Shown one piece after another: positions 1 through 11,672 of a stretch of DNA of 64,000 nt. The stretch is taken from assembly GCF_048771995.1 (NCBI RefSeq), contig NC_133030.1, positions 64,057,501-64,121,500 of the forward strand. The letters run 5' to 3'. This stretch comes from Taeniopygia guttata (Eukaryota > Chordata > Aves > Passeriformes > Estrildidae). How positions within the stretch are numbered: position 1 is the stretch's first letter; each line of letters begins with the position of its first letter. The position numbers were made by a program, and so were the translations under genes. Under the pieces are notes generated by a model. That model was not told the origin of the DNA. It made no database searches and saw only the letters and a list, made by a program, of their open reading frames with translations.

Positions 1-1151
1 GCCACCTGCAATTTAAAGCCAATCCCTCCCTTCAGGCTCCTCAGTGATCTCTGGAGTGGAACCCAACGCTCTGTGGCCATTTTGCCCAGCTCACAGTCCC
101 ATTCCTGCTGGAAACAGCTCTAAGAAACCCCCAGCCCTGGGTGAGCTCTGTGCCCAGCCACCTCACCGCTGTCCTTTATGGACCTCTGCAGGCCCAGCTC
201 CTCCCAGCCCCGGGGTGCCAGAGCAGACACTGGTGGTACCAAGAGCACACTGTGGCCAGCAGCAAGGGGACACTCGGTTTCCCACACCTTTCCTGCCCAA
301 TGCCCACAGCTCCAGTGTTCTCCCAAGTCCCACAGAATGGCAGCTGAAGGCTGCCCAAGGCAGGAAGGTGGGACGCTGTGCCTGCTCTGCTCCCTCGTGC
401 CACGGGTCACTGGCACAGAGCTCAGTGACAATGGCTCCTCACTCTACTTGGGAGCTCCTGGGCTGTCAAGCCAGTCCCACCAGTGCAGTCAATCACCCAC
501 CACTTCTGGCATCACCCAACCCAGTAAAGAGTCTCTGAAAATCTGTCCCAGCTAGGGAACACAACAGACTCTTTAGAGTAAGAAGTAAATTTAAAACAAG
601 GACCATGTTTGGCAGGAAGAAAAATATCAAGACTGAGAATGAAAACCTCCAATTTTTTCAAACAGAATCCAACCTACCTCTACAGCAAAAGCTGTATATT
701 TGCAGTGATCAAATTATTTAATTGTTTACTTTTAATACATTATACATAGGAGGTCCAAAACAAAAGCTACCTGATTAAGTGTGCAATGCTGCAATACAAA
801 ACCACAGGAATTTCATTCTCCTCTGAGCACAGGCTTACCTTTCAGAGGGAATCCCCTCCATCCCCTCATGCCTTTGCACCACCCCAGGGCATTAGCAGCA
901 CTAAGTCCCAGGACTCACTGGCTTAGCAAACATTACAGCACCTTGCCTCTCTCCAAACACTGCTCTGGGATCTTTACATCATCAGGTGCCTCTTCACAAG
1001 AAAAACGGCAGAGAAGTGAAACTGTTCCAGCTTTGAGTCTCTGTTCAGTCCCATCCTAGCAGTTTAAGTTAAGGCTGTTTCACAGAATTCCCAGCTCCCA
1101 GCCCTGCTCCCAAACCACTTGTTGGTGCTGCCTCGCACAAACCCCACTTAC

Positions 1152-4100
1152 CGCTTCCTCAAACGTCCACCTCTTACTGACTTCATGCTCGTTGTGGTTG
1201 AATATCTCCTGATGGATCTCAATGATTCTGTGCCTCATGTTCTCTATCTCAGTGATTAGCTAGAACAGAATGTTAGAAACTGTAACACAAGCAGACATGG
1301 TATCACCTTTGTAAGTGCTTCCTGTGCCAGTGACATGCCTGGATTCTCCCTGAGCAGCCAGGGAAGGGCTGGGACACTGCCTGATGGAGCCCCAGGCCTT
1401 AGACACAGCTGAACTGGTTTTTATCCTGTGCTAAAGCTGATTGGAGATTAAGGATGGATTTGGATACAAGTCAGCCCCGCTTTCAGTCTGTGTTTTCACC
1501 ACCAGCAACTCCTTTGGACAGCTCCAGGCTTTCCTAGGCCTGTAACAGCCTAACCTGCCCAGGCCACTGCTGATGAGGAGCTTTCTTAGACCACAGATCC
1601 CAATCTGCTGACCTGGAATAATTATTATTTGTTCCTAAGATTTTGTACATGGCTTCTTTCATTTTCTAACTAGTTTCTTTAACAGCTCTGCCAGCACTGG
1701 AAGGGGCTGTCCTGTTAGCACACAAGCCACAGGGCAGTGATGTGCAGGAGCTCTTTGGGCACAGCTCAGGGGGTGCAGTGGAAGCCCAGCCTCAGGGAAG
1801 GGCAGAGGTGCCTGTGCCCATCCCATGCAGGTGCCTTGGTGGGGTCAGTGATGTCCCTGGTGCCACAGGGCAGTGATGTGCAGGAGCTCTCTGGGCACAG
1901 CTCAGGGGGTGCAGTGGAAGCCCTGCCCAGCCCCAGGGAAGGACAGGGAGGCACTCTGTGCCCAGCCCGTGCGGGTACCTTGGCGGGGTCGGTGATGTCC
2001 TCGGTGCCGCAGGGCAGCTCGTCCCCGTCCTCGCCGCTGTGGCCGCTGGCAGCCGCCAGCTCCCGGCGCAGCTGCACAAACTGCTCCGTGGTCAGGAAGT
2101 CTCGGGGCAGGTTGTTCTGGATGTGCTCTTTAAACCTAGCAACAGCCACAAAGAGGCACTGCAAAGGGGCTGTCTCACGCTGCGCTGCTGCCCAACAGGG
2201 CGCAGCTGTAAATCCCAGGGGGTTCTGCTCTGCTTCATGGCTCCTGAGTGACACTGAGCGCTGCCAGCTCACACCCACAACTGCCAGCACCATCACCCTC
2301 ACAAGTGCCATGTGCCAAAGGGACAGACAGAACCCTTGCCATGGAAAAGAGAAAAATCAGTTATAAAGGAAATACTTTATGTCCCACACCAAGAGATCTG
2401 GGGAAGACTGTGTGCAATTTAACTGAGGTTGCTGCTCAAGTCTCCCTACCAGTGACGAATTCCACTATCTAAAACTTAACCAGGATTCCCCTTTAGTCAG
2501 TTAAACTGGTGCTTCACCATACATGGGCACTGCACGAGTATTAAAGTCCAAAACTGCTCATTCTGATTTCTCAAAGACAACCTCTTTTCCTCCTCACACT
2601 TCCAAGGCCTGTTCTTATTCCACAACAAAGCCTCTGAAATCAAATTCCTCAAATGTGCATCAGTACTTTGAAACACTGAGTCCAACTGCCTGAGTATGTA
2701 AGTAAATAACTACAAAAAACTGTTCCAGGTTCTTGTGCTGAGTATTTGCACCTCTCCCATGGCATTACCTCCCTGTTTTCCCTTTACCTCTGGAAGTGGT
2801 GGCTGTAGAGCTGCGTTGGGATTCCCAGGATGCGGTCATAGATGGATGTAACTTCCCTTAGGTTTCCCTGCTCATTTTCCCAGTTTATATACATTTCCCA
2901 GAGTCTGTCAGAACGGAAATCTGTCCCAGCAGCCAGCACTGCATGTTCATAGGCTCTGGAAAAGGAAAGGTTTTACACTGGTTTCTGGATGCCAGGATAG
3001 AACAAGGAAGGAAAGTCCCGGCTCTTATTAAATGTTATGAGCACCCTCATTTATTTGAAACTAGACTTATATTAATTATTTACATTCTTCAGTGTTTCCC
3101 AGATATCTGCAGCAAGGTGTCTAGAGATTCTGAAAGCTCACACTCATTTTTTTTCCTCCAGCACTTCCACAACAGAACAAATACAGGCAAGAGCAAAAGC
3201 CACTGGCAGGAACACAAGATATTAGGAGAATACACAACCTTTACCACTTTTGTCTTGTATAGACTCCAAACCCACCAGTGCAGCAGTGTAACACACAAAA
3301 GGTGTGCAGCAATTCTGCAGCTTGATTCAGATTCGTTTCCAGTTCAATTAAGCCTTCTGATCAAACTCTAGCCCAACCCTTTAACCAGGTCCACTGCCAG
3401 CCACAGCAAACAGACACATCCTAGCCATACCCTGGAAACCCCAAGGAATTAAATTCCAGGATTCCAAATGCTGCACTAAGTATTTCTTAACATCCAGACT
3501 GAAGCTCTCAAGCTTTTGCCCCTCGTACCACACTGTACAGTCTCTCCCTTGTTAAGGAATTTGGCTCCATCACCTCTGAATTTAAAAATCCTTACAGTGG
3601 ATTGTTATGAATTGCCTTACCAGGTTGTTACGGATTTGCCCCTTGTCTTAAAAACACAATGAGCTGATCCCAGTGGTGTGTACGGACATCGGGCTGCTCC
3701 CAACTCACCCCCTGATGGTACTGTTAGTTTCAGGATCAGCAGGGTCCAATGTGTCCTTTAGGAAGTTTATATAATGTATCCAAAGATCAACACTAAGAGG
3801 AATTGCCTGAAGCCCTCGGCGATAGACCTATGAAGAGAACATGAACTGTACTTCAAATCCTTAATGGGGTCCTAAGAGAGAGGCAACACTGTGTTATCCG
3901 GTGAACCTTAGAAATACTAATTACTGGAATTTTGTTTAAATAATCTACCATTACCATTCGGGTGGAGGTTGGATAGAACATGGCAATGTTCTGATCTCCA
4001 CGTGCAGAGTCTTGATCTTCAAAGCGCAGCGGTCCCTGCATTCTGACCAGGTTGTGTGGGCAGGCTTTGGGGTACAGACCATAGGGCACAGACCCATTAG

Positions 4101-5284
4101 AGCATCATTGACAGCGTCTGACCAAAAATGCAATAAGATGGAGCAATTGTGACCAGCAAACCAACTATTATTGTTTTGAAAATGAGTAATAAATGGAAGT
4201 GACAGAAAAGCCCTGCCCTACTTGTTAAGCTGCAGTGTAATACAGAGGCTTGCACTGCAAAGCTTGACAAACTGTAGAGGTTTAACGCACCTGCCAACAA
4301 AGAGAGAGAACATTAGCTCCAAATGCCACAGCTGTGACACGTGCAAACACGTCCCTCGAGCCCTGGCCGTGCAGGGCAGGCACTGGCAGCCCAATGACTC
4401 GCAGTGGGACAGTCATTGTTGGCTTTGGGACTGGTGGCAGCGCTGGCCCCGGGCCCTACGTACCTCATCTGACTGCTTGATGTTGTCGTGGCGCCTCTCC
4501 AGGTCCGCGTATTTCTTCCAGTACCCATAGCAGTAGGGGTAGTGTGAGAAAAACCTGTCAAAGGCTTTCCTGGCTGCTGGCAAGTGGTTCTGTGGGAAAC
4601 AGAGCGAGCACAATCAGTGCTTCCCTTAGCAACAGCTTCAGGTTATTTTAAATTAAATTATTAACACTGTGTTAGAGATGTCTGCTGTTATTCTGACATT
4701 GACAATCCGGGCTACTGGAAGGTGTCCCTGAACATGGCAGGGGGGTGGAACTGGATGAGCTTTTTAAGTCACTTCCAACCCAAACCATCCTGGCATTTTA
4801 TGATTAAATGACAGCAGTGGCAAGGGCAGCTGCCTTAAATCAGCATCAGAGACAGCCTGATGTCCATTCCCCATTTGCCACTGGAATTCCATTACTTTAG
4901 TTTTCTTTGTGTATTTATTTTGGGGAGACTGAGGAGAAAAGGGCAGGTACTAACCTCCTGCTCTACGTACTGCAGTAGATAAACCCATCCTGTGAAATCC
5001 TGCGGATTGTCCTCTACTACTTTCCAAAACTTGTCAAAATCCGGAGGGAAGTCAGCCTCGATATCTGTGGTCTGTAAGCTCTCAATGTTTGGAATTTCGC
5101 TCTCCTGCGTGTTGTCCTCGTTGAGGTCCGGGGAGCTGTCCGGGGACTGCTCCATCTCGGTGACACTCATGATCTCGGTGCTGAAGTCCATGTGCTGCTC
5201 CTCGGGCGCGCTCTCGGCGCGGGGCTCCGCGCTCTCATTGCCCACAGTCGGCTGCTCCTCCTCCGTGCTCTCGGCGTTCTCCAT
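1152..5284 (-). CDS. PRPF39: PRPF39, pre-mRNA processing factor 39 (N-terminal half; continues past left edge)
   Basis: Six coding exons on the minus strand, in order: 4955-5284 (ATG at 5284), 4464-4589, 3709-3827, 2788-2955, 1979-2135, 1152-1259. They total 1,008 nt, about 336 residues, roughly half of the ~670 residues known for the family; later exons lie left of base 1. All junctions are GT/AG and phases agree. The protein starts [10 protein letters not shown] with an acidic, low-complexity leader of about 75 residues. HAT (half-a-TPR) repeats follow, seen as [36 protein letters not shown] and [18 protein letters not shown]39 is known as a U1 snRNP-associated nuclear protein that helps 5' splice-site recognition, as a homodimer in animals. 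The first exon is non-coding (ends 8473) and joins an acceptor at 5307-5308. Exon limits were read by eye. Gene identity is very secure. Confidence 0.95.
1260..1978 (-). other. PRPF39 introns: stretches over 300 bases without coding sequence
   Basis: The entry spans the intron 1260-1978; the other long non-coding stretches of the gene are 1-1151, 2136-2787, 2956-3708, 3828-4463, 4590-4954 and 5309-8472. Apart from the duplication at 1729-1978, CR1 pieces near 4720-4800 and 6530-6640, the CR1 copy at 6912-7118 and the CpG island, I see no further structure. I looked by eye for a box C/D snoRNA in these introns and found no convincing C plus D box pair. Confidence 0.5.
1729..1978 (-). repeat. 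Tandem duplication of the PRPF39 exon edge at 1979 (~144-bp unit)
   Basis: The last ~60 bases of the exon ending at 1979, plus the following intron, are repeated about 144 bp further on. A copy of the exon edge is at 1831-1880 (compare 1975-2020), and a third partial copy starts at 1729. In the copy the donor GT has become GC (AAG|GCACC), so it is probably inactive. On the minus strand the copy still reads [13 protein letters not shown], against [13 protein letters not shown] in the true exon. Confidence 0.8.
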
Positions 5285-6911
5285 GGCAGCGCTGAGCGAC
5301 TGGATCCTGCGGGAACAGCACCGCTCAGCACTCCGGGGCTGTCGGGCTCAGAGCGGCCTGGGGCTGCAGCACCCTGTACCTCACTACAGCCCCCATGACA
5401 CCGGCCTCACGCAGCAGCCTTGTTCAGCAATAAAAAATATTAACAGCAGTCATACATTTCCACATCTGCACATACAAATCATTGCGGCTTTCTAAAAATC
5501 TATTGCAGGGAGCTAACGACGTATAAAAGTGAATCATTACAGTTTTCCTGTAGGAGTCTGGAGGACGTTTATTTAAATAAAGAATTATGTTCAAATTCCA
5601 TAGAAACATTTAGGCTGGAAAAGCTGTCTGAGACTATCAGGTCCGAGTTATTCCAGTAGTGCCAGGGCCACCTTGGACCCATGTCCCTAAAGTCATTAAA
5701 TTTTCCTACTTAGTACAAGTCAGTAAATTCTCTGTGAAATAAACAGGTGCTTGCAAAGACAAGAATTCCTGCCAGCACCAACTCAGCCCCCATTAGTGAT
5801 CTCCAAACACACCCAGCAGCACCAGAGTGTCACAGAAACGCTCTGGTAGCCCCTGACCCCTGACCTGCAGCCCCTCACTCCCACCCACACCCAGTGCCAG
5901 GCGCTTCCTCCAGGCCCCTGGGACAGACTCCTGCTTCCTCCCACTCTCCCTCTGATGTCCCTGCCAAGAGCCACTGCCTGGCCCTGCCCTGCTGGGTGCC
6001 AGCCAGCCTCGCTGATCCCGGCCTTCCCAGCCGGAGCAGGGGCACTGAGCCGCCAGGGATCCAGGGAACACCACCCTGCAGACACAACAGCTCCCAGCTG
6101 TGAGTGCAGCTGGCACCAGGGACAGTGCTGGGCTGCAACAAGCTGCACTGCGCTCCTGGCTCCTCCTGTGCTCTCCTCGGAGCACGTGGCAAATACATCT
6201 GGGATTTCAAAAAGAAAGCACAAGTCCTCACCCCAGAACTTTCCAGAGCTCTTTCACACCAAAAACCTTAAGAGACAACACCCAGACCACTGCTTTCACT
6301 TCAACAAGGACATGGAGAAAACACCACTACATATTGGGGTGAACTTCTTGCCAGAAAGGAAAAATCTCTCTCCCTTACCATCAGCAGCTTCAACTCCTAT
6401 GATAACAGCTCATGTTTTCCCAGGAGTTCACCAAGCCAAGGAACTTTGGCACAATGTTCAAGAGTCCATGTGGTCTACCCTGCAAGTTTTCTAACAACTG
6501 CTTTGTAAAGTATTTTTGCTCTGCATCATCAGGCAGCCACGGGCTTGGAGCAGCCTGGGGTACTGATGGGTGTCCCTGCTCAAGGCAGGGGGTGGAACTG
6601 GAGGCTTTGAAGTGCCTTCCAGCCCAAACCATTCTGTGACTGTGATTTTGACAAAAAAACCTCATTTGTAACATGAAGTTATGCATTAAGTATCAAAGAG
6701 TATCACTGTGCCTTTCCCAGCGCAACAGGTAGAGATCTGAATCACTCAAAAGCACTGCAGAGAGTGCCTTGTGCAGGTTCTAAAATCCAGCAGTAAGAGG
6801 AGAGTGACACAAACTGCAGCCACAGCACGAGGAAAAATAGTTTAAAGGCTATTTACAGCTGTAAAATTTGACATAACAGTGACAGAAGTAACTAGTGATA
6901 AAGATTGCACC

Positions 6912-7118
6912 AGGAGAGGCTCATGTTGGATACTGGGGAAATTTCTTCATGCAAAGGCTGTCCAGCCCTGGCACAGCTGCCCAGGGCAGCGCTGGCGTCC
7001 CCATCCCTGGGGAGGATTTTTTTTTAATCCCTGGAGGGATTTAAAGCCCTGTGGATGTGGCACTTGGGGACACGGGGTGGCCCTGGCTGCACGGGAGAAT
7101 GGTTGGACTTAATGATCA
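6912..7118 (+). mobile_element. CR1 LINE fragment
   Basis: The sequence follows the avian CR1 3' region in sense orientation: a GGAAATTTCTTCATGCAAAG-type block, then CTGCCCAGGGCAG, CCATCCCTGG, a block ending in GGTTGGACTTAATGATC, and a decayed tail. It lies in the first PRPF39 intron. The assignment is by recognition of the family pattern. Confidence 0.75.
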
Positions 7119-7857
7119 GTCCTGATGATTCCGTGGATTCTGTCAACATGGAAACGCAGTAATTCACAACCTAAACTTATCCTGCTGTTCAACAGATGTT
7201 TTCTCCCTCTAGCTGATTCAGAAGACATATTCCATCTTAAAAAAAAAAACAGCTCACCAAATCCAGCCATCTTCAGATTAGGAGGGAAAAAAGAATGAGG
7301 GAGAAGCCGTAAGGATTGGCACACAAGGTCTGAGCTTGTGAAAACTCACAAGGCACACGTAGCTTCAAACTGAAACCAAGACAGTCTGACAGCTCTTCCA
7401 GTCTGATCCCTGGCATATCCCAAAATCTGGCAGCACTCCATGGCTTAAACCAGCCAATGCAGCAGGCCACGAAAATCCGGGGGTGGGGCACACTAGAGAA
7501 ACTTAATTCCGGGGTTATCACCTTAATTCCGGGATTTCCACCTTAATTCCAAAGGGATTGACATCACACAAGCTAAAAAACTGAATGAGAGCATCAGACA
7601 GCTACACATAACCTGGTATTAAATAATTGATGACAACATATTACTCAACCTGTTGCCAGCACAAGACTGCTGTACGCAAAACTGCCGCTGATAAACGTGA
7701 CTGAGCTAATGGAAGGCAAACAGGGAAACTGCAGAGGGGCAGAAATACGGAGCCTGGTCTGAGCTGTGCCCAGAGCGCTCCATTCACACCTCTGATAAGG
7801 CAGGGCAGGGCAGGGCCGGCGCTGCCCGGGCCCAGCGCGGCTGTGCCGGGATTGGGT

Positions 7858-8092
7858 TTGAATCACGGAACCATTTACTGGAAAAGCCCTTCAAGGCCAT
7901 CGAGCCCCAGCTGTGCCTCGCCGCCAGCCCAGAGCTCTGAGTGCCACGTCCAGAAATTCCTGGGACAGCTCCAGGGATGGGCACTCCAAACCTCCCTGGG
8001 CAGTGCCAAGGCCGGGCCACTCTTTCCATGGGGAAATTCCTGCTGGTGCCCACCCTGAGCCTGCCCTGGCCCAGCTGCGGCCGTTCCCTCCG
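7858..8092 (-). mobile_element. CR1 LINE fragment beside the PRPF39 promoter
   Basis: This is an antisense CR1 copy: AATCACGGAACC start, GGAAAAGCCCTTCAAGGCCATCGAG, CCAGGGATGGGCACTCCAAACC, then CCATGGGGAAATTCCTGCTG. The same subfamily recurs at 9070-9416, 19569-19845, 47560-47650 and 59065-59270. It runs into the left edge of the CpG island. Confidence 0.75.
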
Positions 8093-8640
8093 GACCGGGG
8101 CCTCTCCGGGGCCCGGCCCGAGCAATAACGCCACACACCGCGCGGGCCTGCACGGGGCTCCCGCGGGCCCGTTACTCGCCCGGCGGCCGTTCAGCGCCGC
8201 AAACACGGATACAAGGATACAGCAGCGGGACACGACCCCGCGGCACATTCACCCCTCGGGCAGACCCCAAGCCCGGCAGCGGCCGCGGGACACGGCGGGG
8301 CCCACACGGCGCTCGGCGGGCCCGGCGCGCGGGCGGCGCGGCCCAGCCCCCGCCCGCTCCGGCCTCCCGCCCAGGCCGTCCCTCAGCCCGGCCGCTCCCG
8401 AGCGCTGTCGGAGCGCCCCGCTCTGCTCCCCTGGGCCCCGTGGTGCCCCAGCCCGCCGCCCCTCGCCGGTACCTGCCGGGGCCGCCACCGCCGGGGCCGC
8501 CACAGCCGCCGCCGCCTCGCCCGGGCCTCACGCAGCGCGCACGCGCACAGCGCCCGCCTGCCCCCGCGCGTGCGCACCGGCCAGCCCAGCGCCCGCCCCT
8601 TCCCGCCAAATGGCGGCGGCGCCCTGAGGGACGGGGGACA
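8060..8640 (-). promoter_or_regulatory. PRPF39 CpG-island promoter
   Basis: The stretch is very GC-rich with abundant CpG, unlike the flanking introns. Recognisable motifs include NRF1-like palindromes (GCGCGCACGCGCA about 8535-8548, GCGCGTGCGCA 8566-8576) and a GC box (8591-8601). An E2F-type site (TTCCCGCCAAAT, 8600-8611) overlaps a YY1-type ATGGCGGC core (8606-8618). No TATA box is evident. This combination is typical of a housekeeping promoter. Use by PRPF39 is inferred from position and from the donor at 8472. The left part (to about 8090) overlaps an old CR1 fragment. Confidence 0.75.
8473..8610 (-). other. PRPF39: PRPF39 5' non-coding exon (approximate start)
   Basis: On the minus strand a consensus donor, GGCAG|GTACCG, lies at 8473/8472 inside the CpG island. 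It pairs well with the acceptor TTCCCGCAG at 5307-5315, 22 bases upstream of the PRPF39 start codon. I infer a 5'UTR exon ending at 8473 and an intron of about 3.2 kb. The transcription start is not visible; about 8600 is a guess from promoter motifs. Confidence 0.6.
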
Positions 8641-8650
8641 GAGCACGGTG

Positions 8651-9058
8651 CGGGGGTTAAATAAATACAGCCCGGTAAAGGGAATAAAATAAATACAGCC
8701 TGGTAAAGGGAATTAAATAAATACAGCTCTGTATGGGAATAAATACAGCCCGGTAAAGGGAACAAAATAAATACAGCTCTGTATGGGAATAAATACAGCC
8801 CGGTAAAGGGAACAAAATAAATACAGCTCTGTATGGGAATAAATATAGCCCGGTAAAGGGAACAAAATAAATACAGCTCTGTACGGGAATAAATATAGCC
8901 CGGTAAAGGGAATTAAATAAATAAAGCCCGGTACGGGAATGACTACAGCCTGGTAAAGGGAATTAAATAAATACAGCCCAGTAAAGGGAATAAAATAAAT
9001 ATAGCCCTGTATGGGATTAAATACAGCCCGGTAAAGGGAATTAAATAAATACAGCCCC
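8651..9058 (+). repeat. A-rich minisatellite carrying many AATAAA hexamers
   Basis: About 400 bp alternates two related ~25-33-bp blocks, GGTAAAGGGAAYWAAATAAATACAGC and CTCTGTATGGGAATAAATACAGC. The plus strand carries a poly(A)-type AATAAA or AAATAAATA motif in nearly every unit. It begins about 10 bases after the CpG island and fills the space upstream of PRPF39. Confidence 0.9.
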
Positions 9059-9069
9059 CTCTGGAAACG

Positions 9070-9416
9070 CATCCTGGAATCATTTGGAGAGATTCACCCA
9101 GATCCTGCTGCCCACCCAGCACTGCCACTGCAGCCCTTAAGCCACTAAACCAGGTCACCCACACCATCTCCGGGAATTCCTGGGACACCTCCAGGGATGG
9201 GCACCCCAAACCTCCCTGGGCAGTGCCAATCCCTGAGCTCCCTTTCCATGGGGAAATTCCTGCTGTGCCCACCCTGAGCCTGCCCTGGCCCAGCCTGAGG
9301 CCGTTCCCTCTGCTCCTGTCCCTGTTCCCTGGAGCAGAGCCCGACCCCCCGGCTGTCCCCTCCTGGCAGGAGCTGTGCAGAGCCACAAGGTCCCCCTGAG
9401 CCTCCTTTGCTCCAGG
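9070..9416 (-). mobile_element. CR1 LINE copy, joined to a 31-bp array
   Basis: Antisense CR1 sequence has the blocks CCAGGGATGGGCACC, CCATGGGGAAATTCC and CCTGAGGCCGTTCCCTCTG, then GGAGCAGAGCCCGACC and GTGCAGAGCCACAAGG, and ends in TTTGCTCCAGGCTCAGCCCC. The 31-bp array at 9417-10024 follows directly, so the array lies at the 5' side of this CR1 copy. An almost identical CR1 plus array lies inverted at 19262-19845. Confidence 0.8.
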
Positions 9417-10024
9417 CTCAGCCCCTTCCCAGCTCCCTCAGGAACTCTCCAGCCCCTTCCCAGCTCCCTCAGGAACTCTCCAGCCCCTTCCCATCTCCCT
9501 CAGGAACTCTCCAACCCCTTCCCATCTCCCTCAGGAACTCTCCAGCCCCTTCCCATCTCCCTCAGGAACTCTCCAGCCCCTTCCCAGTTCCCTCAGGAAC
9601 TCTCCAGCCCCTTCCCAACTCCCTCAGGAACTCTCCAGCCCCTTCCCAGTTCCCTCAGGAACTCTCCAGCCCCTTCCCAGCTCCCTCAGGAACTCTCCAG
9701 CCCCTTCCCAGCTCCCTCAGGAACTCTCCAGCCCCTTCCCATCTCCCTCAGGAACTCTCCAACCCCTTCCCATCTCCCTCAGGAACTCTCCAGCCCCTTC
9801 CCATCTCCCTCAGGAACTCTCCAGCCCCTTCCCAGTTCCCTCAGGAACTCTCCAGCCCCTTCCCAACTCCCTCAGGAACTCTCCAGCCCCTTCCCAGTTC
9901 CCTCAGGAACTCTCCAGCCCCTTCCCAGCTCCCTCAGGAACTCTCCAGCCCCTTCCCAACTCCCTCAGGAACTCTCCAGCCCCTTCCCAGCTCCCTCAGG
10001 AACTCTCCAGCCCCTTCCCAGCTC
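9417..10024. repeat. 31-bp minisatellite (about 19-20 copies)
   Basis: The unit is CAGCTCCCTCAGGAACTCTC followed by CAGCCCCTTCC. Copies differ mainly at one position (AGCTCC, ATCTCC, AGTTCC or AACTCC). Because 31 is not a multiple of three, the apparent long open frames here (up to 291 codons) are repeat artefacts and not genes. Confidence 0.95.
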
Positions 10025-10304
10025 TGTTCCCTGCCCTGGACACACTCCAGCCCCTCCATGTCCCTTTAAAGTGAGGGGCCCAGAGCAATCCCAGGATTGG
10101 AGGTGCCCCAGCAGTGCCAGCACAGGGGGACAGTCACTGCCTGGCCCTGCTGCCACACTATCCCTGGTCCAGTCCAGGTGCCCACCTTGGCACACCTGGG
10201 CTCACGTTCAGCCGCTGTCACCAGGTTCCTTCATGCAGAGCAGCTCTTGAGCCCCTCGCCACCACCCCTTTTGCAGAAATACATCCCTGTACAGAAATAA
10301 ATCC

Positions 10305-10310
10305 TTTATT
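10305..10310 (-). terminator. Candidate poly(A) signal of TOGARAM1
   Basis: TTTATT on the plus strand is AATAAA in the sense of TOGARAM1. The context is GAAATATATAAATAAAGG, with pyrimidine- and GT-bearing sequence just beyond. It is the first such hexamer downstream of the stop codon that lies in plausible UTR sequence. Confidence 0.5.
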
Positions 10311-10676
10311 TATATATTTCATTGTGTCCAACATCAAGTGTGTCCAGAGCCTGCAGCTGAGGAAGCAGAGGGGTTGGGGTTCATTCTCCCCATTGCCCAG
10401 CCCTGAGACAACAAATACTGCACCACTGCCTGTGGGGGTACCAAAATACACATTTTTCACTAACAGCACTGCATCACTGTGTCCAGGATTCTCTTCCACT
10501 TCTCCATGTAAAGCGCAGTGCTGATGTGACCGTGTGGTTCTTCATGGGCAATCCAGGGACAGGTCCCAGGTTGGAGCCTCTGGAGGGAAGCACAGATGGG
10601 CTGGAGTGGCTCCTCCATGGCCATGCTGGTGACAATGAGGGGAGCCAGCCCCACAGTGCCAGCACAGCTCTCCCAG

Positions 10677-11545
10677 CATGGCCCAGTTCAGCCCCGCACA
10701 GTGTCCCAGTTCAGTCCTGCAGGTCTGCCCAGCACGGTCCAGTTCAGTCCTGCAGGCCAGCCCAGCACAACCCAGTTCAGGCTCTCAGGCTGGCCCAGCA
10801 CAGCCCAGTTCAGGCCCTCAGGCTGGACCAGTATAGCCCAGTTCAGGCCCTCAGGCTGGACAAATACAGCCCAGTTCAAGCCCTCAAGCCAGCCCAGCAC
10901 AGCCCAGTTCAGTCCTGCAGGCTGATGCAGCACAGCCCAGTTCAGCTCCGCAGGGTCTCCCAGCACAGCCCAGTTCAGTCCTGCAGGCTGACGCAGCACA
11001 GCCCAGTTCAATCCTGCAGGCTCTCCCAGCACAACCCAGTTTGGATCCTCAGGCTCTCCCAGCCCAGTTCAGGCTCTCAGGCTGGCCCAGCATGGCCTGG
11101 TTCAGCTGCCCAGGCTCTCCCAGCCCAGTTCAGCTGCCCAGGCTCTCCCAGCACAGCCCAGTTCAGCTGCCCAGGCTCTCCCAGCCCAGTTCAGCTGCCC
11201 GGGCTCTCCCAGCACAGCCCAGTTCAGCTGCCCAGGCTCTCCCAGCCCAGTTCAGCTGCCCCGGCTCTCCCAGCCCAGTTCAGCTGCCCAGGCTCTCCCA
11301 GTACAGCCCAGTTCAGCTGCCCAGGCTCTCCCACACAGCCCAGTTCAGCTGCCCAGGCTCTCCCAGCACAGCCCAGTTCAGCTGCCCAGGCTCTCCCAGC
11401 CCAGTTCAGCTCCGCAGGCTCTCCCAGCCCAGTTCAGCTGCCCAGGCTCTCCCAGTACAGCCCAGTTCAGCTGCCCGGGCTCTCCCAGTACAGCCCAGTT
11501 CAGCTGCCCGGGCTCTCCCAGCCTGGCTCCGGGCTCTCTCCCGGT
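10677..11545. repeat. Minisatellite in the TOGARAM1 3'UTR (CCCAGTTCAG units)
   Basis: Units of about 27-36 bp are built on CCCAGTTCAGCTGCCCAGGC plus TCTCCCAGCACAG. The left part has CAGTTCAGTCCTGCAGGC variants and the right part CAGTTCAGCTGCCC variants, about 28 units in all. It ends about 130 bp before the TOGARAM1 stop codon. Open frames of up to 395 codons across it are repeat artefacts. Confidence 0.9.
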
Positions 11546-11672
11546 GCAGTCCAGCCCAGCCTGGCCCCCTCAGGCACCGTGGCCATTCCAGGGGCTGTTC
11601 CGGCAGCACCATCCCTGTGCCCGGCTCAGGCGGCGCTGGAGCTTCACCTGCGGGAATGGCCATTTCACAATT

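Larger units (their letters stand above)
10305..11672 (-). other. TOGARAM1: Probable TOGARAM1 3' untranslated region
   Basis: After the TAA at 11673-11675 there is no further coding match. The first good AATAAA on the minus strand is at 10305-10310. The segment 10320-10660 is non-repetitive, while 10677-11545 is a minisatellite. If the site at 10305 is used, the 3'UTR is about 1.37 kb and mostly tandem repeat. The poly(A) choice is inferred. Confidence 0.55.

Noticed and set aside
3853-4133. Two overlapping minus-strand open frames in a PRPF39 intron, possible extra exon or processed gene remnant
   Set aside because: No match I recognise, no suitable splice signals in frame, and the flanking PRPF39 exons join in phase without it.
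6520-6540. Box C (TGATGAT on the minus strand) suggesting an intronic snoRNA in PRPF39
   Set aside because: No D box at a suitable distance and no terminal stem; it overlaps a CR1-like stretch.
9375-10250. 291-codon open frame [18 protein letters not shown]
   Set aside because: Pure 31-bp repeat; the period merely rotates the three frames.
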